Shown here piece by piece: positions 1 to 5,941 of a DNA stretch of 5,941 nucleotides. A program made the position numbers and the translations under genes. How positions within the stretch are numbered: the stretch's first letter is position 1; each line of letters opens with the position of its first letter. The DNA comes from Ruminococcaceae bacterium UBA3220. Its GTDB lineage: Bacteria > Bacillota > Clostridia > Oscillospirales > Acutalibacteraceae. Under the pieces are notes generated by a model. The model was not told where the DNA came from. It saw only the letters and a program-made list of their open reading frames with translations, and ran no database searches. The stretch lies in the NCBI GenBank assembly GCA_002363095.1, contig DEWC01000035.1, positions 1 through 5,941 of the forward strand, given 5' to 3'.

Positions 1-4
1 TTTT

Positions 5-179
5 GTTTTTCCGGCGACAGGTGCGGCGGAAAAACTCCTTATAGGCGAAAACCGCCTCGCAGAGCGGTTTTCAAGGGTGCGTGGGTGGTATTGGCGGGAG
101 TAGAGTGCAGTCAGAAAATCTCTGATTTTCTGCGAACGGCATTCCCGTCCAAGAGCTTGTCGACTTTTTCGACAAGCTC
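5..179. repeat. Cluster of four consecutive inverted repeats, non-coding
   Basis: Perfect arms occur at 5-13/27-35 (GTTTTTCCG), 47-55/64-72 (GAAAACCGC), 112-120/124-132 (CAGAAAATC) and 153-163/169-179 (GAGCTTGTCGA, loop CTTTT). The segment has no plausible gene, and none of the four stems is followed by a proper U-tract for the CDS at 264-5897. The cluster is either a dispersed, non-coding repeat element of the kind found between genes in gut Clostridia or the structured 3' region of a gene lying to the left. Copies elsewhere in the genome cannot be seen from here. Confidence 0.6.
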
Positions 180-214
180 AAATCCCCCCCCGGGAAACCT
201 CCCGGGGGGGATTT
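180..214. terminator. GC-rich intrinsic terminator, possibly bidirectional
   Basis: Arms AAAT-C7 plus GGGA and TCCC plus G7-ATTT form a 15-pair stem with one bulged C (191) and an AACC loop (196-199). It lies about 50 bases past the stop codon at 264. On the minus strand the stem ends in only UUU before GAGC. On the plus strand it is followed by a better T-rich stretch (ATTTTGTT), so it may also stop transcription coming from the left. Confidence 0.75.
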
Positions 215-230
215 TGTTCATTTAATCATC

Positions 231-250
231 TGACAGTTATTATTCTGTCA
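231..250. repeat. Small hairpin between stop codon and terminator
   Basis: TGACAG and CTGTCA form a perfect 6-pair stem with an 8-base AT-rich loop, 13 bases past the stop codon. It is too weak to terminate alone and may be incidental. Confidence 0.35.
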
Positions 251-263
251 TCCGATATCCGAA

Positions 264-3200
264 TTAGTATTTATCGGCTCTGTTAACCCATCTTACACGG
301 GCAGGGTTAGCCTCGATATTGGCAACAGCCTGTTCAAGCTTTGTAGTACCGCCTGCAAAGTCGTATGTACTGCCTGAAATATTACCGAAGTGTCCGACAT
401 AGCCTGTCAGAGAGCCTGCCTTCTGGAAGTATGAGTTATTGGTAATTGTAGTTCCTACATGCGAGGCGGCGCCGCCTGTAATAGACGCGTCTATTCCGCC
501 CCATGTCCACATAAACTGTGAAACCATTGTGCAGTCGAAGATGTTATCACGGATAACGAGGTTGGAGGTATTTACATACCATGCATCCTGTGTAGCGGCG
601 ATATTTCCGCATCTGTAGATGTCAGCTCTCTGATTCCATGAATAGGTTTCACCCGCGAAACGCATAATATTACCTTTTATGAGAACATTTCTGATATTGC
701 CGTTTGGTTCGCTTGAGGAACCTGACGACTTATGAGCCGAGTCTCCCGTTGTGAAGAATTCGATGTTATAGAAGTTATTAACGAGGAGGTTGTTGGTAAA
801 GTTAACTCCGTCAAATGTTGTATCAACACCGTTATAAGACTGGAATGTGATACCTGCGTCGAAGCAGTGGTATACATAGCAGTGGTCAATCGTGAGGTTG
901 GAACCGCCCTGACCGAACTGGATACCGTTACCGAAGCAGTATTCCGTGTTGGTACCGCTCGAGTTCGGCGAACCGCCTATATAACCGATTTCACAGTTGG
1001 TTATGGAGACATTTGTCTTTGCGCTGGCGCCCATTCCGAGACCGCCTGCATACTTAATTCCAATGCCGTCAATCGAGCAACCGGACGCCACATCGATAAC
1101 CGTACGCTTAAGTCCGATTTCAATTCTCGGATACTTGGTAGCCGGGTTCTGCGAGCAGTAAACATAGAGATAACCGTTGTTTCCGTTTGACGCCTTAAAG
1201 TCGGCTGAAGAAGCCGGGAAGTAAACATCGCCTTCCTCGGTAAGCTCGCTGAACGCGTTAAAGTTCATCGCGTTTATGCCGGCATCCTTAGCATTCTTAT
1301 CGTGGTTACCGGCGAAAGCAGGCTCACCGTTGTAATCGGTGAAGAAGTATACAAGGCCGGGCATCATATAGGTGTTTGCTTCAGCACCGCCGTGAACCTT
1401 AACCTTCCAGATGTTGGTGGATACTTCTGTCCAGTAACTAGTGTGGGATGAACCGCCGTAGTTATCTCCGGAGCCGAGGATTACCGGCTTAGGTCCGGTG
1501 CCATAGGTACCTAACTTCTGATTGTTCTTCAACGTGATTGCGGCAGCAGTTGAAACGTTCTTCGGAACTCTCCATTCGCCGCCACGCTGCAAGAGGATGG
1601 TAGCGCCGCCCTTAGCGTTGTTTATGGCATTAAGAACATTTGCGCCCGAAGTAGTTTTATCGATGTAAATGGTATCCTTACCGTTTACGGCAGAAGCAAC
1701 ACTGGTTGTAGAACTTGTGATGGTAACGGTAGAACCGGTCGCTTCAAACTTGTTGGTTTCCTTGTTGATAGCGTTAAGAAGTGCGTTTGCCTCAACACCG
1801 GCACCGCCTTCATCATCGGCTGTGCAAGCGTCCTTCTTAATCTTAATAAGGTCAAGAATTGTCATACTTGAGCCGTTAATCGGAGCATAGTAAGGATTCT
1901 GGTTGTCTTCGTACGGGTTGTAGCCAACGCTCTTATTAAGAAGAAGGTTGGTCATATAGGTTAGACGCTCGGAGGTTGTATAATGGTTAAAGAATGTATT
2001 GGAAACCTTCTTAACCGCACAGATCGAACCCTGTACCTCTTCACGGGCAGCGGACCAGCGATGACCTAATATTGCACCGGTAGTTTCGTTATTATCCGCA
2101 GGAATAGTGAAGTTGTTTGTTGTAACCGGATAATACGAACTGTCAAAAATCGGGTTGGCATCGGCAATAAGGTTAGGACCTACAAGGGTACTGCCAGCCT
2201 TCTTGCGAAGTGACAGATTAGCAATATAGTATCCTCTGCCTTGAGAATAACTACCGATGTTTATAAGAATTCTTGTGTTTGCGTCGTTTGTCCACTGAGT
2301 ATGATCGGTTGTGGTGCTGATTGTATATCTTCTTCTGAATTTACCGTTTTCAACGGTTGTTACTTCCGGTGTAAGTGTAGCACCGCCGGTACCCTGAAGC
2401 GAAACGCCTTCAACATCATCGTCTTCGCAACGATAGTTCCATGAAAGTTCATAATTGGCATTTTCGGTCGGGAGGTTGAAGTCGAAACGGATGTTTTGAT
2501 GCTGACCGCCCGGGAACCAGTACGCCAAATCGTCGTCACCCTGGCCGTCTGCGGTGTAACCGTAGTAATCTTCATCGAAGAAGTTATCGGTAATATCGAG
2601 CAACTGCTTAGAATAGAAGGAAAGGATGGCAGGTTTGCTTGTGCTCGTAGCGTATTCCAAATCCCAGCCGAAGAGGTTTGTGCCTATGTTGGCTTCGGTA
2701 ATTTCCGTATTTGCATTTCCGAAATAGAAACCGCCGTTCATAAACGCGTTATGCGAGTTATCAATCTTATCTCCGCCGTCGTCAATAGCAACGAGATTGA
2801 AGTTTGAAAGATAAATCGAAGCCGATTTCTTGGTATGATAGTCAACCTGCTGACCGATATAGAAACGGAAGTTGCCGTCGCCCGTTGTCGGGAGGTCGTC
2901 AGGTGTTGTGAAGATTATCGAATAGTGAGCACCGTCAACATGGTCTGCAGCAAAGTGCGGTTCGCCCTCTTCTGCCTCTTCAAGAGGAGTAATGGTAGTA
3001 TAGCTGCCGGAGTTGTTTTTCCACTGGGGTCTTAAATGAAGCTGACCGCCGTATGCACGGTAATCAAACTCAAACTTATAGGTTGTAGAAGCGGCAATGA
3101 AAAGCTGTTTTGAAATTGCATCATAAGCCTCAACCGTGTTATTACCAAATGTGTTTGTGGCGGTTGTCCTTCCGGAAACGGAAAGCATTCTCGAGGTGTT

Positions 3201-5897
3201 ATCGTTCGAGAAGAATCCGGCAGGAATGTCGCTTGAAGTGATGTAGGAAGGTGCGCCACCGTATTTAGACCACTTGTTAAGCGGAGCCGCCATCGGAGAA
3301 TTGTCGCCGCGCGCCGCCGCCTCGCCGTTTATCGTGGTGAAGTTAGAATACGGATAATTGTTTGAGAAGTTAAGGGTCTTATCGTTTATCTGCGGGCAGA
3401 GGTTAGAACCTGTGTAGGTGCCTGCCGCAGCGTCTACCGCCTCATAAACCTGAGGATCGGAGAACGCAAAGCCCATAGAATTCTTCATATCCTGCGTACC
3501 CGCACCTAACGGCTTGGAGTTACCAAGCATGATCGCGGTATGAGCGCCGGTATTGGAGTCAACATATCGGAAATAGTTTTTATCGTTGGCACCACCGCCT
3601 GCAAAATTGGGACGGAACATAGTAAACGCCGCGGTGTATATGCAGGTTTCGGGGTCATAATCTATCCAAAGGGTGTTTGAGCCGTCTTTGGTTTTGGTAT
3701 TATCGGTAGCACCGTCTGTAACCATACCGCCGATACCGCCGTAATATGAGCCCTGGAAACGCGTGATATTCGGAATGTTATCACCGAATACCTTCATTTT
3801 GCACTTAAAGATAAAGGTCTTGGCGCTACCGTTCCAACCGTCGTTGTCAAACGGTATTACAGTACCGGTAATATTGCTTCCGCTCTGCTTTACAACGATC
3901 ATCTTTTTGTTCGCCGAAATATTATCGATTTCGTTGGAAGCATATTTATCGTCAAAATACTTGCCGTGGGTAGAGCATGACCAGTATTCGCAGGTTGTAT
4001 CGGTAGAGGCATGATGTGTAAGCGAGCAGTTGCTTACGGTGCAAATCTTCTTATCGGTCAAAGTTATGTTCTGGATACAACCCTCTGCAGAATATTTGCC
4101 TAACGGAGCGTGGCGCATACCGCAGTTTCTGGAGTTTTTAGTCGAGTTAAGATATTCGTTGGTGGCATTATCACCAAAATACATATAAGGTGTAGTCGTA
4201 TCGAAATTGCTCTTTATCATCTTAGGAGCAACATCGGCGCCGCCGAACATCATTGTATTATCGTCGCCTATTGTATAAACATACATCTTGATATCACTGA
4301 TGATAAAGGATCCATCGGCACAGTAGGAGTCAAAGCGTTTTGCTCCATAGCCGTGCTCCGCGATTCCTATGGTGATGTATGTGTTAATACCGGTTCTGGT
4401 CAAATAGTTGTAGTCGCCGGTTCCAACGCCGATATCCGCAGTGAAGGCGCCGGTTGAAGCGTTGTAGGATGAAGCAAGATAACCTGCCTGAGCGGGGTTC
4501 TTATCCGTCTCGGCGATACCCGTATTGTTGTTCCACGCTCTGACGGGGTTAGACATAGGCGCACCGGTTTTAATATCGTTACCACTCATATTTGCGGCGT
4601 CAAGTGAACCGCCGCCGGCGTTGGAATACATTCTGCCGATTATCGGCTGGCCGCTTCCCGATAAACGCTTGGCTGTAAAGGTAACCCTCATTCTTACAAT
4701 ACTGGAAGATTCCTTTATTCTGTTTGACGCGGCTCCGTTTTGACCGTAAGCCGAGAACCATTTATGAGTGTTTACCGGAATGAAGATGTTCGAATAAACG
4801 ATGTCGGCATCGGTGTTTCTGTCGGTAATAGCGGTAACATCGCCGGCACGGTCCTTAATGATGACCGACTGCTTTTTAGTTTCGCTCTTAAAGTAACAAT
4901 TGCCTACCTTATCAAATTTAACATCACCGAAATCAGCACAGGTGTAATAACCGTATTCATAATCGGTTTCAGCGTGGTAGGTGTAACTGTGGCTTGCAGA
5001 CGAGAAAGCGTCGTTCGGAACGGTTACAAGACGAACGGTATCTTCATCGGGAGAACAAATGCTCCACATATTTTTCTTTGCATTTGCGGGATGGTTTTTC
5101 GAGTTGTTAAGCCCGCCCTCGGCATAGGTACCGGTTACGCCGTAAACCTTGCCCGAATCAAAGGACGAAACCGCCGGAACCGAGATATAATCGCCGTTTG
5201 ATTTTGTGCCGTTTCCGTTTGCAACGGTTGTAAGCTGCATTTTAACATTTTTAATCAAAAACTCGCTGTTAAAGCCGGCAGCCGAGTTACCGTCGGAATA
5301 ATACGGTTCGCCTTCATCACCGTAGTTAACATTGCCGATTCTGATAACGCCCCAAACAGGAACCTGGTTAGCGGCAGGAGCAGAGGTAGCAGCAGCCGCT
5401 GCTGTTGATATACGAACCTGTTTTTGACCATCTTCTGTGTCATAGTACCAAAGTTTGTTCGTATCCAAGTTTGATCCTACATTGATGGTAGTAGTGTAAA
5501 CGCCATTGGTAATGGAACTTGAAGCGTTATTGCACATACCTATGTAAGTAGCGCAGTTGGTAACATATGCAGAAGACCCGCTTCCTGCATTTCTATTTTT
5601 TGTGTAGTTGAAGATTTCAACATACGGCTTTGTTCCGGCCAACATTTTAACATCAAATGTTAATTTGATAACCGAATTGGGTCCGTATGATCCATCGTAG
5701 ACGAGCGGGAAAATTACTCCGGAAGGAACCTGGGAATAGCCCCTTTGAGAAGGTCCTACATAAATGGCGTTGGTAGTAACGCCGATAGGAGTAGCATCAG
5801 CCGAAGCAACAGTTGCCGCCGTAAACGGAATTACGGCGATGCAGGAGAATGCCATACAAATTGTAAGCACTACTGCAAGAAGTTTCATAGCTTTCAC
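264..5897 (-). CDS. Large secreted multidomain protein with C-terminal right-handed parallel beta-helix, probable glycan-active enzyme
   Basis: The frame is open for 1,877 codons and ends in TAA at 264-266. I chose the GTG at 5895-5897 because TGAGGTG lies 6 bases upstream of it; the in-frame GTG at 5904-5906 overlaps that site. Residues 1-33 are a Sec signal peptide: Lys residues, a hydrophobic core, then an ASA/DA cleavage site. Next come three divergent beta-rich modules (38-226, 236-546, 556-824), two CBM4/9-like modules (842-1041, 1051-1233), a degenerate dockerin-like segment (1308-1357) and a beta-helix (1405-1857). I see no LPXTG, SLH or C-terminal membrane anchor, so the product is probably released or held by its own modules. 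Beta-helix proteins of this kind are usually polysaccharide lyases or glycoside hydrolases; a glycan-degrading or glycan-binding role is inferred and the substrate is unknown. The gene appears intact, with no frameshift. Certainty is high for the gene and the secretion signal, moderate for glycan activity. Confidence 0.95.
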   Translation of the reverse strand: MKAMKLLAVVLTICMAFSCIAVIPFTAATVASADATPIGVTTNAIYVGPSQRGYSQVPSGVIFPLVYDGSYGPNSVIKLTFDVKMLAGTKPYVEIFNYTKNRNAGSGSSAYVTNCATYIGMCNNASSSITNGVYTTTINVGSNLDTNKLWYYDTEDGQKQVRISTAAAAATSAPAANQVPVWGVIRIGNVNYGDEGEPYYSDGNSAAGFNSEFLIKNVKMQLTTVANGNGTKSNGDYISVPAVSSFDSGKVYGVTGTYAEGGLNNSKNHPANAKKNMWSICSPDEDTVRLVTVPNDAFSSASHSYTYHAETDYEYGYYTCADFGDVKFDKVGNCYFKSETKKQSVIIKDRAGDVTAITDRNTDADIVYSNIFIPVNTHKWFSAYGQNGAASNRIKESSSIVRMRVTFTAKRLSGSGQPIIGRMYSNAGGGSLDAANMSGNDIKTGAPMSNPVRAWNNNTGIAETDKNPAQAGYLASSYNASTGAFTADIGVGTGDYNYLTRTGINTYITIGIAEHGYGAKRFDSYCADGSFIISDIKMYVYTIGDDNTMMFGGADVAPKMIKSNFDTTTPYMYFGDNATNEYLNSTKNSRNCGMRHAPLGKYSAEGCIQNITLTDKKICTVSNCSLTHHASTDTTCEYWSCSTHGKYFDDKYASNEIDNISANKKMIVVKQSGSNITGTVIPFDNDGWNGSAKTFIFKCKMKVFGDNIPNITRFQGSYYGGIGGMVTDGATDNTKTKDGSNTLWIDYDPETCIYTAAFTMFRPNFAGGGANDKNYFRYVDSNTGAHTAIMLGNSKPLGAGTQDMKNSMGFAFSDPQVYEAVDAAAGTYTGSNLCPQINDKTLNFSNNYPYSNFTTINGEAAARGDNSPMAAPLNKWSKYGGAPSYITSSDIPAGFFSNDNTSRMLSVSGRTTATNTFGNNTVEAYDAISKQLFIAASTTYKFEFDYRAYGGQLHLRPQWKNNSGSYTTITPLEEAEEGEPHFAADHVDGAHYSIIFTTPDDLPTTGDGNFRFYIGQQVDYHTKKSASIYLSNFNLVAIDDGGDKIDNSHNAFMNGGFYFGNANTEITEANIGTNLFGWDLEYATSTSKPAILSFYSKQLLDITDNFFDEDYYGYTADGQGDDDLAYWFPGGQHQNIRFDFNLPTENANYELSWNYRCEDDDVEGVSLQGTGGATLTPEVTTVENGKFRRRYTISTTTDHTQWTNDANTRILINIGSYSQGRGYYIANLSLRKKAGSTLVGPNLIADANPIFDSSYYPVTTNNFTIPADNNETTGAILGHRWSAAREEVQGSICAVKKVSNTFFNHYTTSERLTYMTNLLLNKSVGYNPYEDNQNPYYAPINGSSMTILDLIKIKKDACTADDEGGAGVEANALLNAINKETNKFEATGSTVTITSSTTSVASAVNGKDTIYIDKTTSGANVLNAINNAKGGATILLQRGGEWRVPKNVSTAAAITLKNNQKLGTYGTGPKPVILGSGDNYGGSSHTSYWTEVSTNIWKVKVHGGAEANTYMMPGLVYFFTDYNGEPAFAGNHDKNAKDAGINAMNFNAFSELTEEGDVYFPASSADFKASNGNNGYLYVYCSQNPATKYPRIEIGLKRTVIDVASGCSIDGIGIKYAGGLGMGASAKTNVSITNCEIGYIGGSPNSSGTNTEYCFGNGIQFGQGGSNLTIDHCYVYHCFDAGITFQSYNGVDTTFDGVNFTNNLLVNNFYNIEFFTTGDSAHKSSGSSSEPNGNIRNVLIKGNIMRFAGETYSWNQRADIYRCGNIAATQDAWYVNTSNLVIRDNIFDCTMVSQFMWTWGGIDASITGGAASHVGTTITNNSYFQKAGSLTGYVGHFGNISGSTYDFAGGTTKLEQAVANIEANPARVRWVNRADKY
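327..1685 (-). other. Right-handed parallel beta-helix domain (residues ~1405-1857)
   Basis: The N-cap, with DTIYIDKTTSGANVL followed by GGATILLQRGGEW, is the usual opening of pectate-lyase-like beta-helices. TYGTGPKPVILG and YLYVYCSQNP follow, as expected for this kind. Coil-like repeats of about 20-40 residues come next: NVSITNCEIGYIGG, GNGIQFGQGG, LTIDHCYVYHCFDAGITFQ, FTNNLLVNNFYNIEFF, VLIKGNIMRFAG, LVIRDNIFD, TTITNNSYF. The CEIGYIGG, GNGI-F and DAGITFQ elements (residues 1635-1687) match what I know of a group of uncharacterised bacterial beta-helix proteins. This is the likely catalytic part; E1636, D1671 and D1680 are candidate acids only. Lyase and hydrolase remain equally possible. 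The domain ends about 20 residues before the C-terminus. Confidence 0.8.
1827..1976 (-). other. Degenerate dockerin-like segment inside the linker (residues ~1308-1357)
   Basis: The helix-like LTYMTNLLLNK is followed about 17 residues later by INGSSMTILDLIKIKK. This parallels the dockerin order of a first helix (L--LRKYLLG-like) and a second Ca-binding repeat (DVNGDGKVNILDLIRLKK-like). The hydrophobic and Lys pattern of the second helix is kept, but the Asp ligands of the loop are mostly missing and the first loop is not recognisable. It is therefore probably a structural relic or a non-calcium variant. Chance resemblance cannot be excluded. Confidence 0.45.
2199..2747 (-). other. B2: second CBM4/9-like module (residues ~1051-1233)
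   Basis: It opens with FMNGGFYFGN and GTNLFGWDLEYA, the 'NG-F--G ... GW' opening usual for CBM4/9 domains. It continues with NYELSWNYRCEDD, RRRYTISTTT, RILINIGS, and closes with GYYIANLSLRKK. The last strands match the order in B1 (IG, then IYLSNF-L), so B1 and B2 look like a diverged tandem pair. Residues ~1103-1127 are notably acidic (DEDYY, then DDD), which might be a calcium site. Ligand unknown. Confidence 0.55.
2775..3374 (-). other. B1: CBM4/9-like jelly-roll module (residues ~842-1041)
   Basis: The segment has the strand order expected of CBM4/9-type carbohydrate-binding domains: a start with Asn and Phe, a central strand TTYKFEFDYRAYGG, then HYSIIFTTP, NFRFYIGQ, and a closing strand ASIYLSNFNLVAI. 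The TTYKF-FDYRA and IYLSNF-L elements are family-like. An acidic patch (LEEAEEGE) lies between strands. The assignment is by eye and the ligand is unknown. Confidence 0.55.
3426..4232 (-). repeat. A3: third beta-rich module with Cys-rich insert (residues ~556-824)
   Basis: The core marks are KTFIFKCKMKVF with a following P-hydrophobic strand, YTAAFTMF, and FAFSDPQVYEAV, in the same order as in A1 and A2 but more diverged. The N-terminal insert holds six cysteines between residues 592 and 641. The pattern C-x4-C-x11-C-x4-C, with His at 628, 629 and 644, is followed by GKYFDD and NEI. This resembles the short motif 'T-EYW-C--CGKYF-D---EI' that recurs in large surface proteins of gut Clostridia. 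It could bind metal or be disulfide-bonded; the sequence does not say which. Confidence 0.6.
4260..5192 (-). repeat. A2: second beta-rich module with degenerate Cys/His insert (residues ~236-546)
   Basis: The core repeats the A1 marks: VRMRVTFTAKRL with a following P-hydrophobic strand, FTADIGVGTG, and FIISDIKMYV. An N-terminal extension of about 100 residues (236-340) is absent from A1 but present in A3. Within it, residues 302-324 align without gaps to A3 residues 623-645, with 9 of 23 positions identical, including T-x-H-A-x-T-D and the later Y, C and G. Two of the A3 cysteines are replaced here by His and Tyr. The function is unknown; a binding module is likely. Confidence 0.6.
5220..5786 (-). 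repeat. A1: first of three divergent beta-rich modules (residues ~38-226)
   Basis: The module has alternating hydrophobic strands and many Gly, Asn, Ser and Tyr residues, as in jelly-roll binding domains. Its marks are the strand IKLTFDVKM with a following P-hydrophobic strand, YTTTINVG in the middle, and FLIKNVKMQL at the end. The same three marks recur in order in A2 and A3, which is why I call these tandem copies. A1 has a local Cys pair (C-x6-C around residue 115-122) but lacks the Cys/His insert of the other two. It also contains an alanine-rich stretch (STAAAAATSAPAA). I do not recognise a named family; carbohydrate binding is a guess from architecture. Confidence 0.6.
5799..5897 (-). 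other. Sec signal peptide (residues 1-33)
   Basis: The N-terminus has two lysines (K2, K5), then a long hydrophobic stretch (LLAVVLTICMAF onward) and a small-residue region ending VASA before DATP. This fits signal peptidase I cleavage after A33 (A-x-A rule). A cysteine follows AFS inside the hydrophobic core, but it is not in a lipobox context, so a lipoprotein is unlikely. Confidence 0.88.
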
Positions 5898-5903
5898 AAA
5901 ATT

Positions 5904-5910
5904 CACCTCA
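5904..5910 (-). promoter_or_regulatory. Ribosome binding site that decides the GTG start
   Basis: On the minus strand the sequence reads TGAGGTG, then AATTTT, then GTG AAA GCT ATG. The purine core sits 6 bases before the GTG at 5895-5897, a normal spacing. The upstream in-frame GTG at 5904-5906 is part of the core itself and cannot be served by it. The ATG at 5886-5888 lies 15 bases away, which is too far. The chosen start gives a signal peptide beginning M-K-A-M-K. Confidence 0.85.
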
Positions 5911-5941
5911 TAAAATTATTTTTTTGAACAACGATGCCAAA

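Noticed and set aside
153..179. Perfect 11-pair hairpin as the terminator of the CDS
   Set aside because: On the minus strand it is followed by TTGGACGGG and not a U-tract, and the stronger GC hairpin at 180-214 comes first.
732..1190. Plus-strand open frame of 152 codons
   Set aside because: It lies wholly antisense to the beta-helix coding region, has no ribosome binding site, and its translation is low-complexity Val/Arg/Glu-rich with no recognisable domain. It is a shadow of the real frame.
4740..5201. Plus-strand open frame of 153 codons
   Set aside because: It is antisense to the A2 module and its composition mirrors the codon usage of the real gene; no start signal or domain is visible.
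5390..5404. CAGCAGC-C-GCTGCTG inverted repeat
   Set aside because: It lies in the codons of an alanine run and is adequately explained by GCT/GCA/GCG repeats; there is no reason to think it regulatory.
5837..5848. Lipoprotein signal (AFSC in the hydrophobic core)
   Set aside because: The residues before the Cys do not fit a lipobox, and a good A-x-A cleavage site follows further on.
5911..5941. Possible promoter upstream of the CDS
   Set aside because: The stretch is AT-rich, but no -35/-10 pair with correct spacing can be placed before the ribosome binding site. The promoter, if any, is outside the window.

Overview
The window holds one gene: a minus-strand CDS that fills about 95% of it and encodes a secreted, multidomain protein of about 1,877 residues. 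A Sec signal peptide, a strong AGGAGG-like ribosome binding site before a GTG start, carbohydrate-binding-like modules, a degenerate dockerin-like segment and a GC-rich terminator together suggest an anaerobic gut or rumen Firmicute, most likely a Ruminococcus/Oscillospiraceae-type Clostridium. That placement is inference from style and not from a marker gene.

Layout, left to right: positions 1-179 are non-coding and packed with four successive inverted repeats. Positions 180-214 form a very stable GC-rich hairpin, the likely terminator. Positions 215-263 are the 3' untranslated stretch, with one small hairpin. The CDS runs from its stop codon at 264-266 up to its start at 5897. Only 44 bases lie upstream of the start. 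They contain the ribosome binding site but no recognisable promoter, so it cannot be told whether the gene is transcribed alone or with something to the right.

Protein architecture, N to C (numbered from the GTG at 5897): signal peptide (1-33); three divergent copies of a beta-rich module, called A1, A2 and A3 here (about 38-226, 236-546 and 556-824), the last two each carrying a Cys/His-containing insert; two CBM4/9-like jelly-roll modules, B1 and B2 (about 842-1041 and 1051-1233); a linker with a degenerate dockerin-like segment (about 1308-1357); and a C-terminal right-handed parallel beta-helix (about 1405-1857) of a type typical of polysaccharide lyases and some glycoside hydrolases. The most plausible reading is an extracellular glycan-active enzyme with a large N-terminal array of binding modules. 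Its substrate cannot be read from the sequence.

There is no sign of a defence system, mobile-element gene, CRISPR array or RNA gene. The points most worth a second look are the repeated A module with its Cys/His insert, the internal dockerin-like relic, and the hairpin cluster at the left end.
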